DNA from: Ottelia alismoides | Lineage: Eukaryota > Streptophyta > Magnoliopsida > Alismatales > Hydrocharitaceae | NCBI GenBank assembly: GCA_037367405.1 | Contig: JAZKJV010000387.1 | Coordinates: 930,001 to 994,000, forward strand | DNA length: 64,000 nt | Direction of reading: 5' to 3' | Shown: positions 22,965 to 34,360 of the stretch, piece by piece | How positions within the stretch are numbered: the stretch's first letter is position 1 | Layout: every line of letters starts with the position of its first letter | Made by a program: the position numbers and the translations under genes | Notes under the pieces: model-generated | The model's database searches: none | The model's input: the letters and a program-made list of their open reading frames with translations, nothing else | What the model was told of the DNA's origin: nothing

Positions 22965-25900
22965 TGATAACCGTCTAAATGACTAAGGTAAAGGTATAGA
23001 AATGGTCGTTGCGACCTCAATCACTCAGACTAAGTATATCAAGAAAAATCAGACCGCTAAATAAATCAAAGATCAATCAAAACAAAGTGAGAAGCGGTCC
23101 AGCTATGAGATTAACCTGGTATAGCACCCAGGGTCGAACTCAAGGAGCACGGGTTGGCCAAAGGCCTACGAAGTAGTAAAAATAAAATAAAATAAAAGAC
23201 AAGTATTTTTAATGATTTTTAATGATTTTTATATTTTTTTGGATTTTTAATATAGTGAGAAAATAAAAGAAAACAAAGACAAGCACACTTTGGCTAATTA
23301 TTTAATGTGTCAAAAACCAAACAAAAATTCAAACAAAGATGTTTTTATGTTTTTTAGTTTTTTTAGTGTTTTTGGTTAATTTTTGATAATTTTCTGATGT
23401 ATATTTTTTTTTCTAAAAATCAAACAGTGATCGAAAAGCAAGGTACTGTCCAGCCAGGACCAAAATCCCTAAATAAAATATCTAAGGATCTCAAGAGGGC
23501 CTGGAGGTATTTTTATTGTAAACTAGGTAAAACAAGGAAAATTTGAGTACCAAAATTATTGTTTTTGGGTTTTTAAATTATTTATTATAATTTTTATGAG
23601 TTTTTAGGTGTTTTTGAATTTTTATGATTTTTAAGCAATGAAAAATAGCCAAAATTGGCTAGAAATTAAAAGAGCACAAAAGAAACAGTACCTAATTTTT
23701 ATGGAATTTTGGAGGGGGTTTTTACATTTTTTTGGGATTTTTAAAACTAGACAGTGGATGAAATAAAGGTTTCTGAATTTTTAAAAATAACAAATAGACT
23801 CAAAAATGTCCTCAAAAATTCTCAAAAATCCTACAACATGGCAGGAGCCATGTGTCAAATTTTCATCGAATTTGGAGGTGATTTGATATTTTATTCAAAA
23901 ATCAAAAGAGGGCACTGTGCACAGGGACTTAAGTGCAAATACCCGAAGTTCTGGGGGTCCAGGTGCAAAATACCCAAAGAAGCACGCGCGGGGCGCGTGC
24001 CTGGGGAACTCAGGGACCTTTTTGTAAGAAAAACAAGTCCGAGGACCTTTTGGTAACTCGTACCAAAAAGTCCAGGGGCTGTATTGCAAATAACCCACTA
24101 ATAGACGCACATGCGGAATTAAAACACTCACAGGGGCATTTATGCAATTACTAAAAATATTTCATTCATTAACAAACATCCAGAACTACAGGACTAAAGT
24201 TGCAATTACACCAAATATACACGTGACGACGCACGTGGCTCACACAAACAGGGGCATAAATGCAAATAAACTAAAGTACGGGGTCCAGTGTGCAAATAAC
24301 CCTAAAACTAAACAACTGACGAAAGTAATTACAGGACTAAAACGAAATAAAAACAACAGCTGGGCCTAAGGGTAATTTACCCTTTATTAAGCGGGCCGTC
24401 GGATGCGCTCCACGTGGCTGATCTGACGGGTCTGGCTGGTGGGCGCTCCAGATGGCGTCTCCTCAGATCTGACGCTCGAAACAGCTCCTCAGATGGACGG
24501 CTCCGATCACACCTGGAGCGAGGGGACACGATCGACGGTCTGGGAGGATCCAGGAAGAACAGATCGCCGGCGACTTTCGCCGGCCTCGTGCGAGCGCGGT
24601 GGTCCTCCTCTGCTGCCTCTGAAGATCGGAGAAGGTTCGCGATGAAGTCCCGCAGCTGATGGTGGTCTCCGATGGCCCAGCCGAGCCCTGGAGAGGCTCC
24701 GGTGAGGTCGGCGGAGGAGAGCTCCTGGCCGAATGTCGGGAGGCCTCAGATAGCCTCCTCTGGTCCTGCAAAATGGGTCAGAAGCTTCGCGGGTCGAGGG
24801 CAAAGTGCCTCGACCCGGTTAGGCGGCGTGAAGGTGGTCTATGCGTCGGGATGAGCGAGCTCCGGCGAGCGACGGACGGTAGAGCTCGAACCCCAGCTCC
24901 TGTGCGAGCTGGGTTGGATGGGTGTATGGAGAAGGTGCGCGGAGGGACGGCGAAGGTGAATATGGGTTCCGATGATCGAAATGATGCGCGAGGTGGTCGG
25001 AATCAACGAAACACGGCGGCGGTGCAAATTGGGGCAAACTAGAAATTAGGCGAAATAGGAAAGCTAAGGGATTACCTGGGCGGTCGATGAGACTGTGCTG
25101 GAGCTGAGGTAGCTCATGGTCGTGGCCTCAAGGGGTGTCTCGACCCGAGGCTCGAGCTCCTGCTCTGGGCGGAGCTGCGGCGGTGCTAACTCGCCGGATC
25201 AGTGGTCCGGCCACTCTCGCCTCACTGCGACACGGGCAACCGAGAGCTGTCACCTCGAGGGTTGCTGTGGAGGTCACGGGACAAAGAATGGGGAGCCAAA
25301 GATGCATTAAAACGGGGGCGGAGCTGAGCCTTTATACGGTGGAAGGTCCGGGAAGAAGGGCTCGGGTCCGGCTCGATTGAGCACGGATCCCTAGGATCAA
25401 TGTCGGGCGAGATTCCCGGATACTTGGGCAGTGATTAGGACCCTGGGTTAGGCTAAATGGTGATCGGGTCTGGCGGGAATAAATGGGAGAAGTCGGGTCC
25501 GCGAACCAGACCCGTGGGAAGTGGTCCACAGGGAGGAGTTGACCGGGCGGTCAACAACCCCCGTGGACCAATGGGAATCAGCCACGTCAGAAAAGATTTA
25601 GAAATTGAATTAAAAATAACAATTGGCCGATTTAATTAAAACTCAAAACATAAAATATTTTTATTTTAATTTTTTCTATTTTTTGGTGATTTTTAATTAA
25701 TTTTTGGAAATAAAAATAAGGTATTTACATAATAGGGCTATATATAGGTATAAATACAATATAGGGTTTTTGATTTTTGATTTTTAATTATTATTTTTGT
25801 ACAATTTTATTCCTATTTTATAGGATAAAATGAGGAATAAAAGGGTATTTTTATTTGATTTTAATTATTTATGTATATAGGTGAAATAAATAGATATATA

Positions 25901-26502
25901 CATTTATATACATGGTATATATACAATGTATTTTTATATTTTAATTTTGTAATTTTTCTTTGATTTTTGTTTTGCTTCTTTTTATTTTATTTATTTACAC
26001 TATATAACATAGAATATTTACAAAAAGTTTAGAAAATAATTTTATTTATTTATAAGGTTAAATAAATAAGATGGCATGGTCTATGTACATGGTGAAAGGA
26101 TATTTTTGGTCTTTTTGGTTTTTTAGCTTTTTGTTTTGTTTTTATACTTTATAAATATGTACAAATATTTACAAACATATTTTTGGGTGAGGAAAATATA
26201 ATTTTATTTATTTACAAAAATATAAACACATGAGCCCCTATCTCCCTCTACTTGGCTTTTATGCGGTCAGGCCCATGCTGAGTCCTCCCTTGGGTTAGGT
26301 TGCTCAATATTTATTCTAAATATTTCCCTCTTTTTCTTTTTCATCTTTATTCTTTTATTTTTGCACAAAAACATGCTAATTATAGATATTTACAAAATGC
26401 ATGCTTTTGCTAATTAGTCCTATTTACACATATCTACATGCATTTGCATAGGTTTTTGTAGCTAAAATATAAGAATAAAGAGTGATGAATGGGTATTCAT
26501 CA
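22965..26502 (-). repeat. Athila 5' LTR
   Basis: The partner of the LTR at 9071-12608 has identical length and the same termini. Differences noticed by eye are single-base changes and one- to two-base indels, concentrated in the A/T-rich stretch at 23330-23620. This copy carries the promoter that would drive the element transcript. Confidence 0.95.
25329..25339 (-). promoter_or_regulatory. Athila LTR TATA box
   Basis: On the element strand CCGTATAAAGG lies 1.17 kb inside the 5' LTR, followed downstream by the GC-rich island. A start about 30 bases downstream would make U3 about 1.2 kb and R+U5 about 2.3 kb. The same motif is at 11435-11445 in the other LTR. Confidence 0.5.
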
Positions 26503-26507
26503 AATGG
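26503..26507. repeat. Athila target site duplication, right
   Basis: AATGG follows the element directly and matches 9066-9070. Confidence 0.9.
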
Positions 26508-27602
26508 CGGTTGCGATCTCAGTCATGATCATTCTATTATCTGAGATTTTGTTATGCATTGCTTGTTGAGTTCTAAAATATCTCACAAATATGTTGCATG
26601 ATTTTTCCAAATGTTATTATGTATTACAATTTTTATGAATATTCTCCTTTACTCAAAAGTTCATTCTATATTTCAATATCAAAAAATCCAAATGGCTTTA
26701 TTTCTTGAAACTGTGCTCGTTTAGTGTTGAATGGTAGTGAACCTCTTTGCCTTTATTCATTGAACGTGTCAAGATATTAGCTTATAAGATTTCCCATTTT
26801 AAAAAAGTTTGATCTAATTCCATCACCATATTATTAAACATAAACAATTGATTTATAGACAAAGGTTGTTTAAAACCATTTGGAGTGATCCTAAACAATT
26901 GATTTAAAGCCATTTGGAGTGATTCCAGCCAAAGGTTGTTAAACATAAACAATTGATTTATAGACAAAGGTCACAATTGATTTAATTCCATCACCTTTCG
27001 AAGTTGAGGCTCAACACAAATCAACCTTGCAGTGAATCATCCTCCCATCTCATCTTCAAAGGGAAGCTGTGTTCAAGTGAAGGGAATACTTTTACACTGG
27101 GAACAAAACCTAGAAGTCAACTCAGAATCAAAAGTATTATAGCTACAAAAAAATGTAGAAAGCTGTTGACATTGTTATAATATCTAAATGGTTATATTTC
27201 TCATGTACAAAAAATGGATAAATGACAACCTTTGGATGTGGTGGGGTTAGATTAACTCACATGAATGGTTGAGTCAATGGATCAGCTTAACGGAGGGTTA
27301 TATGTGTGAGACAGAGTGATATTCAGGGTTCCGGATGTAATTATGAACTATCAAAGGTTATGCTTGTAATTATGAAAGTACTCAAGATTACAAGCGCAAA
27401 TATCCCTTATATAATATATAAAATCAACTTTATGTATGCTGAAATTATATTTCTTATCCACAATTCCAAATTTTTAACTTACATTGAGGTGATGATCTTG
27501 ATTCAAAGAGGAGATGAAAGGGATTGCTCTGGTGGGAGTAAGTCCTGTCAGATAATCCTGTACAGAATGGAGAAAATCTATACAAATTAATCTGACAATT
27601 TA
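26508..27602. other. Noncoding stretch with short local duplications
   Basis: No gene was recognised. Around 26835-26980 the phrases AAACATAAACAATTGATTTA and CCATTTGGAGTGAT are each repeated at least twice within 150 bases, a local duplication cluster. The rest shows nothing distinctive. Confidence 0.5.
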
Positions 27603-27610
27603 GTCTGGAG
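27603..27610. repeat. hAT target site duplication, left
   Basis: GTCTGGAG here is repeated at 29325-29332, on either side of the element with ends TAGGGGTGTTCA and TGAACACTCCTA. Eight base pairs is the duplication length of the hAT superfamily. Confidence 0.8.
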
Positions 27611-29324
27611 TAGGGGTGTTCACGGGACGGGTACCCGACTCGTTCGTTATTGACCCATCCTGCACCGTTATTATTGGGTTACGGTTCAACCCGACTCGTT
27701 CCAAAGGGTACCCGTTTCTAATGGGTACCCAATTCATTTGAATGGGTAACGGGTATCCATGGGTACCCGCGGGTATCTCTTCCAAGAAAAATGATCCCTA
27801 CATCATCTATTTATTTACATTTATTGGAAGACCAAGTTAGTTATAAAACCAGTCATCATATTCTTATATTATTTGATATTTTTAAGAAATGTCGAAGTTG
27901 TGGTAATTACGCATGAAATAAAAAAAATATTAGATTATATACGTATCTAATTAAGAGGAGATTAATTATACATTAGACAATGTGTCAATTGTATGATTGT
28001 TCAATTGAAATATTATTGTTAATTTCTAGGGTAAATTTATTTATATCTATAAAGATACCACATCCGTTTATTCATAATTTATTGCAAGATTGTTCAATTG
28101 GAACACTGTAAAATTGTTTTTATCTGTGGATGTCTAGCCTCGTATCCGATTTATCATTGTATCCGTTGAAATTATTTGTGTCCGCAGATGACTTGGACCA
28201 GATCAAGAGAAATCCAAACCGAGACTCCATCGTTTTGCAATTAATAAGCTTAAATACGATAAATAATTATTGAAATCAAGAGTTCTATAATGGAAATCGA
28301 ATTCATGATGAAGTTGATGTTAAAGCTGTATTATTAATTAACCGACTATACAATCAGTCGCATTAATTTATAATTATATTATTTCGATTAAATAAAGCAA
28401 CGCAGGAATGTCGTATTAATTTTTATTGTATTAAAAAATAATATTATTATATTATTTCTGATGAAATAAACTATCATACGATACAATTATTATAATTTCT
28501 ATTATATTAAGTTGTTTTAGTTATATTATTCTCGATTAAGTCGTAATGTATGATCTATTATATTATATAATCTATTATATTATGTCACATTACACTGATT
28601 TTGATACTAATTTGATAAACAAATCTCATACGTTCAATGTAATCTTATCGTTATATATAAATTATAAAGTAATTAACTTGAAGACATCATCGAGATGGGC
28701 CAACCAGAGTTCCAGTGGGTTCGGGTTGTATCCGACTTGATTTTGAAATTTTGGACAATTTGAGGGCTCAGGCTCGATCCATATATATATCGAGTTCGGG
28801 TCATGTTCGAGCTTTTACATGTTGAGTCAAGGTCGGATCCAGGCTGACCCGACCCAATGATCCACTCTATACATTTATATACATATCGAAATGGTAACAG
28901 ATATTTCCATTTGCACTTTAATTTAAGGTAACATATTTATATATCTCCTAATAGTTGTATCAAATCCGGTTGATTTCATATCCGCGTTTGTTTTTAGCGT
29001 ATAATCTTACATTTTCAAATTTATTGATATATGTTCATAACCATATTTTTTATCATAAAATAGATATCAATAATGCAATAACTATATTTGTACCATATTT
29101 ATCTTTTTGCATATTTAGAATCAATGGGTAAGTGAAAACTTCCAATCGGATACCCGCGGGTACCCGTTAATCCACATGAAGTTTTTGGATGGGGCATGGG
29201 TCAAGACATAACGGGTACCCGACCCGATATTTCCGAACGGGTACCCGTGAGTTTAAGATCAAAGACTCAAAGTTTATGGGTCAAACAGGTTACCCGCTTG
29301 ACCCCGATTTTTTGAACACTCCTA
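27611..29324. mobile_element. Non-autonomous hAT-type transposon, 1.7 kb
   Basis: The inverted ends TAGGGGTGTTCA / TGAACACTCCTA with an 8-bp GTCTGGAG duplication fit the hAT superfamily. The subterminal 170 bases at both ends carry many GGGTACCCG-type palindromes, likely transposase-binding repeats. The interior is AT-rich, about 1.3 kb, with no frame longer than 65 codons and no transposase similarity, so mobilisation would depend on another element. An inner block at 28700-28870 with GGGTTCGGGTTG and GACCCGACCC is similar to subterminal repeats and might be an older nested insertion. Confidence 0.8.
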
Positions 29325-29334
29325 GTCTGGAGTA

Positions 29335-29539
29335 ATCCTAAGACCAAACGATATATATAAGCCCTTGCTGACGAAAGCGCTTCTTGTTTTGTTCAGAAAT
29401 TTCTTGAAACACACCCTTGGAAGCTTCACAGGTAAATTTTATTTTAAAAAACAAAAAAACTGAAAAGCAGGAACAGACCGCGCACGCATCGCGGGGGTCA
29501 CATGAACGTGTATACGTGTTTCGTACAAAAGGCCCAACC
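29335..29539. other. 3' flank of PMEI pseudogene
   Basis: No gene lies here. The last about 25 bases resemble the flank beyond the stop codon of the PMEI gene at 5045 (CGTACAAAAG followed by CCCAACCTTA). Confidence 0.5.
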
Positions 29540-30047
29540 TTACAGGGGCACCATCCTCAGCAGCTTCCGGTGGCCCGTTCCAGGCGGCGTCAGGATGTGG
29601 GTGGCAATGGCGAGGCTGTTGCTGGCCAGCTCCGTCGAGTTCTCCAGAGCCTCCCCCAGCTTCTTCCGGAAGCCTCCTTTCGTCCCATCGAAGCCGTCCA
29701 GGAGTTTCCCAACAAGAGGAGCACACGTCGGTTACGGTGCGGAGCGCGGCGATGGAGACGCGGAGGGAGAGGCAGAAGAGATCCTGTGGGTCGGTGGAGT
29801 TGGAGGAGGAGAGGGCGGAGTGGCAGGAGCTGGAGTGGAGGGTGACGGAGCACACGGTTCTGATGGTCCTGGAGGGACGAGGAGGGGAGTTTAGTTGGTT
29901 GGCGACGGTGGCAGTGACGAGGAAGAGGAGGAGGAGGAGGGAGAGGGAGCGGGATGAGTGGGGATAGTCTCCGCCGGGGTCGAGCATCATCCTGTAGCCT
30001 TTGATGGTGCCTTTTGGGGACTCGGGATTGTTGGCATATAAATACAC
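29540..30047 (-). pseudogene. PMEI-only pseudogene, internal deletion
   Basis: The sequence is clearly related to the PMEI gene at 5045. The N-terminal half in one frame includes TIKGY, a leucine-rich membrane anchor, and the first cysteine pair in VCSVTLHSSSC followed by ALSSSNSTDP. After RVSIAALRTVTDV (about 29720) the middle of the domain is missing, including the third cysteine region, and the match resumes in another frame with GGFRKK, ENSTELASNSLAIATHI and HRKLL, ending at a stop at 29540-29542. The ATG aligned with the other copies has changed; the next in-frame ATG is at 30047. Like the copy at 5045, it stops five residues after HRKLL. The deletion plus frameshift means no folded inhibitor domain can be made. 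Confidence 0.8.
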
Positions 30048-30072
30048 ACGGTGTTTCCCACATTTTCTAGCA

Positions 30073-31265
30073 GACCCTATAATCTTTATTAATTATCTCT
30101 ACAACCTTTGAAACAACTTAATTCTTCTTGTAAACTTGCTAACTTTTACTCTATAAACTCTGTGGTTAACCTCCATCCATTTATCCGTTAAAACTAACCA
30201 GATTCCGTTACATTCTTTTATATTATACATATTTTATTTATCGAATTTACATTAATTGACACTCCCTCTCACCCTCCTTTCCCAACCACCCAACACCCAA
30301 CACCTCCCCTGCTCGAAGCCGTCGCCCCTGCTCCAAGCCCCCCCCCCGGCCCACGGCCTCCTCTGCTCCTCTACCTCGATCACAGGTGACTCGCGGCAGA
30401 TGTCAACCTTCGATAAAGAAGCCGCTCAGGGCACGGGTTGGTAACGAAAGCTGCTGCATGTAGTCAACGATCGACACGACGAAGGTTGAGTCTGGTTTAC
30501 AGCAGCGATCATCGAAGCAACCGGCAGCTCTAGTGAAGTCTCGGTGGAGTTTCTGAAGCTCGATGGGAAGTAAGGAACTCGAAGCCCCCCGCCTCCCCTC
30601 TCCTCCCCTGCTCGAACCACCTCCCCCTCGTTGCCTCCCTCCAGCCCATGCCGCCTCCCTCGAGCCCCGCACCCACCCGCCTCCTCCATCCAAGCACCCC
30701 CACCCCCCTCGCGCGCCGAAGTTCTCCTGGAAGCCCCCCGCGCAGATCTCTTGGAAGCTCCCCCCGTACGGAGCTTCCCCTCCCCTGCTCAAGCCCGTCC
30801 CCCGCCGAGCTCTCCTGAAAGGCCCACCCGCGCCAATCTCCTCGAAGCCCCCCCGACCTGCGCGGTGCTTCTCATCCCCTACTCAAGCCCGCCACAAATC
30901 CTCCCCAGCTCGAAGCCCCCCAACCCAGCCCAGCCTCCCCAGGTCAAGCGCCGTCCCTCGAGCTCCCTCCCCCTGGAAGCCGATAGCCTTCAGTCCAGGC
31001 CCCCGTCGCCGCTCAAAGCCCAGGTCAGTGCCCTAGTCGAGGGAGGAGAGATACAAGAGGTCTGTTTTTTTCTTATCTTGGTTAATCCTGGTTGTCCGAT
31101 CGAGGATTGGTTAGATTAACTTGTTTTTAACTCAAGGAAGTTAACTCTATATGTGTCAATTTAACGGTATGGTCCGTGGGGTAAGATGGAGCAAGTTTAC
31201 AGGGTTGAGGGAGGAATTAGGTTGTTTCAAAGTTCGTGGAGGTAATTGACAAAAATTATAGGGTC
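30073..31265. mobile_element. TIR element with C-rich interior (Pack-MULE-like)
   Basis: The left end (GACCCTATAATCTTTATTAAT onward) and the reverse complement of the right end (GACCCTATAATTTTTGTCAAT onward) stay similar for at least 60 bases and more loosely for about 120. The interior is C-rich on the plus strand and gives proline-rich translations with a degenerate LLEAPP-type repeat (30563-31119). A different block at 30410-30565 (minus, reading ELQKLHRDFTRAAGCFDD) does not look like simple repeat and may be captured gene sequence of unknown origin. No clear target duplication was found, so the superfamily is uncertain. Confidence 0.5.
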
Positions 31266-31412
31266 TCCCGGGTAAAATTCCCTTTTCTTAATTCCCGTAG
31301 TAATCCGCGTACGATAAATGTCTTTTTTTATTGATTTTTTTTGAAAGAAACTTTGTTGTTTTCTGCAAAATCTCAAATTTATTTTATTTTTGAGTTATTT
31401 TACCTTTATCCC

Positions 31413-32438
31413 TACGGATGGAAATGAATATGTAAATATTCGAATATTTGCTTACCATATTTAGGAAGGGTTTGATGGAGTTGTCCCTTGCGGGCAACTA
31501 ACGGGTCTGCCCCACCTTACTTTTTCCACAAATTTTTAATTTTTTTGGAAATTTTTACCATGTATATTCATCTATATATCCCTCCAATATGTCATTCGAA
31601 TTTCATTAGAAACAGAGACTCATATGTCATCCATCTAGAACTGGTGGATTACAACAATCTTTAGACGGTTAAAATTACATGTTCTAGATGGAGGGCATAT
31701 GATTCTATGTTTTTGACAAAATTCGAATGGCTTATTTGAGGGATATATAGATGAATATATATGGTGAAATTTTTCAGAAAAAATAAAAAATTACAGAAAA
31801 AAGGGTGGGGCAGCCATGTTAGCTGTCCGCAAGGGACAACCCCATTTTTTCCTTTAAAAATTATAGAATATAGATATCTGTATATTCGAAAATGGATATG
31901 ATTCTAAAACATTTATGAATATGGATATGATAACACCAAAAAGACCTAGAATCGGATTCCAATATCCCGAATATAAAATATTATATTATATAATATATTG
32001 TGTATGAAGCAACTGAGGTAAACTTATTTCTATCTAGTCAAGTTCATGTATCATCTCCACGACTATATCTGTAGAACAGCCGTACCCTATTATAATTATA
32101 AGTGATTGGATAAATATTCCTATCATGATATTTATGTAAATATTAATACGATCTTTTTTAAATCATTTCATATTCTATAAAAATTTGATTCGAATTTGTA
32201 ATTTTGTCTTTATTCGATCATATTCGTATTCGATCCATATTTCTATTCACTAGTTATTTGATCCATACTCATATTCGTTAGATATGATCTGAATTCATAT
32301 CCGATTATATCAGGATAAGGTTTCCTAATTCCATATCTGAATCTTATCTGTATATGTATCTATATTCGATAGAGATGAAGCTAATACGGATATGGAAATA
32401 TGCATATATTATCCATATCTAATTGGTTTTCATCCTTA
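31413..32438. mobile_element. hAT-like MITE, interrupted by a second MITE
   Basis: Ends TACGGATGGAAA and TTTTCATCCTTA are imperfect inverted repeats. The subterminal sequence is rich in GGATATGGATAT/ATATTCG-type motifs typical of a common plant hAT MITE. Flanking 8-mers TTTATCCC (31405-31412) and CTTATGCC (32439-32446) agree at six of eight positions, so this is an old insertion. A different inverted-repeat element occupies 31464-31852 inside it. Confidence 0.45.
31464..31852. mobile_element. MITE with ~140-bp inverted repeats
   Basis: Left arm GTTGTCCCTTGCGGGCAACT, then TGCCCCACC, then ATTCATCTATATATCCCTC pairs with the right arm read in reverse (GTTGTCCCTTGCGGACAGCT, TGCCCCACC, ATTCATCTATATATCCCTC). 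Arms are about 140 bases and the centre is AT-rich. There is no coding capacity and no convincing target duplication. Confidence 0.7.
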
Positions 32439-32439
32439 C

Positions 32440-32628
32440 TTATGCCCTGCCGAGATTTTGCTGCAATAACACACGTGCCTGTATATTCTTACAAAATTTT
32501 CAATACCACCCTTTTGTTATTACACTATGCCCCTATTTTGCATTGAAAAAATAGTGATACTGTAAAATTTGTAAGAACATAAGGGCACACGTAGAACTTC
32601 AGAGAGGCACAAGTGTAAAAAATCATCT
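32440..32628. repeat. Small inverted-repeat element
   Basis: The block ACACACGTGCC followed by ATTCTTACAAAATTTT on the left pairs with AAATTTGTAAGAAC followed by GGGCACACGT on the right, around a short A-rich centre. It may be a small MITE. Ends and duplication are not resolved. Confidence 0.35.
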
Positions 32629-33195
32629 TTTTTTACTCATCACTTCGTCTCCCTCGACTTTTTCTTCTCCCTCCCTCAAAAGATCCAACTATCCATGTGT
32701 AATCAAGGATTCAGTTCCCCATATCAACCAATCTTCGATATTGTTGCAATTAAAAATAGAGGGTCCCAACTAGAAAGAATGCCCCATGATTTGCATATCT
32801 GGTTAGAGTGCCATTCGAAACATGCTCAAGGGAAGAGTGCAATGGCAATGGAAGAAGAGGGTAGTGCATATAGGAGGAGATCGGGATTCAGAAATGTTTT
32901 GGTGGGGTTCTTGGGAGAAAGTGATGGAAAGTTTCACCACAATAATATTTAAGACAAAATAATTTAGATATTCTTGCCATATCTTCTGATATAATGATAT
33001 ATCATCGATTTTTAAAGGTTCATATAAGAATATTTTTTTGATTTATTAGTTAAAATGGGTATTAGTCGATGTTAAATACAACTCGGATTATAAGAAAAGT
33101 CAATGAAGAACTGTTGTTATATGATTTCTTTAGAAGATTGTTGCAATGATATTCATTATGAATTTAAAGACTCAAGTAACGAATAATATATGTTG
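32629..33195. other. Noncoding stretch
   Basis: An 85-codon frame at 32695-32952 has no recognisable domain and is probably chance. The remainder is AT-rich. Confidence 0.35.
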
Positions 33196-33204
33196 TTATG
33201 TATT

Positions 33205-33487
33205 GAGTAAATTACACAAAAGTCATTGAATTATACACCTGATTTTAATGACGTGCTTGAACTTTAAATGGTAACAATATGGTACATGATCTTTAAGATT
33301 TGTTTTAATGTGTTCCTTGACTATTGAAATGTAGTTGCTCGTTTTGTCTTTCTAACCTTAAACCACAACAGCTCAAAATCGCATTGGGACAAATATTAAA
33401 AATTGGGTATCACGTTGTTGCCTTTTAAAGATTAGGAGTGACATTGAAATCAGGTGTATATCTTAGGGACTTCTGCATAATTTACTC
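33205..33487. mobile_element. Mutator-type MITE, 283 bp
   Basis: Ends GAGTAAATTA and TAATTTACTC begin inverted repeats of about 45 bases (including ATACACCTGATTT). The perfect 9-bp flanking repeat TTATGTATT (33196-33204 and 33488-33496) is the duplication length of Mutator-like elements. There is no coding capacity. Confidence 0.85.
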
Positions 33488-33496
33488 TTATGTATT

Positions 33497-34360
33497 TAAC
33501 TCTAAAGATATGCCAATGAATATTGAACTATTCGTTTGCTTAGATCAATTTTGTTGTATGTTCAGGTGAAAGTTGGCATATTAGACATGCACAATTGGAC
33601 GGGGGCCTGCTCGCTCATCTCACTCATTTATCAGATTGGGGCTAGGAGAGTTGAGGTATAGGTTGACCCGACCTGATCTGGTCTGTCAAACATAACAAAT
33701 ATATATGTAGATACTAGATAAGACATTTATTAATATGATATACCTCAGATTTATCATATGTGATGCTAGTTTTACTAAAAAACATTTAACAGTTTACATA
33801 TCAAGTAACGTGTAAACTACTTATATTAGTTATATAAAATATAAATTGTGGTTATAAAATTATTTATACTTATTTTTAAAGCTAAAAAAGCCATAGAAAA
33901 AAATAAAATAGACTCATGGGTAGACCCGTAACAAACTTTGGACAGAGATTTTAAGATCTCAACCCGTTTGACCTAGCCCGTGGACCGGCTTAAGCTCGCA
34001 TTTTGGCCATATATAGTTGGCATTTACACAAGGTAAAAGAGGTGAAGAGGGAGTCAGATGTGGGTTGAAGGTTGATTTAGGGTGGAGAAAGTGGGAGGGT
34101 GTATTGGGAAGCTGCTACACGAAGCAGTGGTCCTTATTCTTATTGATATTTGTATGTGATGGATTGATTAGGATTTGATTTAAGGGAAGATTCAAATTTT
34201 GTACATATTTTTGTCTTTATTTAGTTGTGCTTGTCATTTTATATATCGTGTTGGTATTGTTGAAAAGAAGACTCGACTCCTTGTTATACTCCAAAAAAAA
34301 TTGACATTCTTAACTGTGAATATCTATTAGGAACAATTATCTCAAAAAATGGAAACTAAC
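33497..34360. other. Noncoding stretch
   Basis: AT-rich sequence with GACCCG/CGGGTC-type motifs around 33590-33690 and 33920-34000 that recall subterminal repeats of hAT MITEs, but paired ends could not be fixed. No gene was seen. Confidence 0.35.

Larger units (their letters stand above)
9071..26502 (-). mobile_element. Full-length Athila-type Ty3/gypsy retrotransposon
   Basis: The 17,432-bp element is bounded by TG...CA LTRs of exactly 3,538 bp each and by AATGG target duplications. Coding direction is minus. In element order: 5' LTR (22965-26502), tRNA-Asp primer site, leader, gag, protease, reverse transcriptase, RNase H, integrase, a 2-kb noncoding 3' region, polypurine tract and 3' LTR (9071-12608). 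The very long LTRs, tRNA-Asp primer, FMDDF catalytic box, LRSG block at the gag end and the 2-kb gap after integrase fit the Athila lineage. Four small frameshifts break gag-pol, so it cannot move by itself. The LTRs differ by only scattered substitutions and small indels, so insertion was recent. Confidence 0.95.

Noticed and set aside
22550..23020. 156-codon phenylalanine/leucine-rich frame
   Set aside because: It is a translation of A/T- and CT-rich leader sequence spanning the LTR/primer-site border of Athila.
27601..27612. 12-bp direct repeat TAGTCTGGAGTA around the hAT element as a 12-bp target duplication
   Set aside because: Four of the bases (TA at each side) belong to the inverted ends TAGGGG/CCCCTA-type, leaving a standard 8-bp GTCTGGAG duplication.
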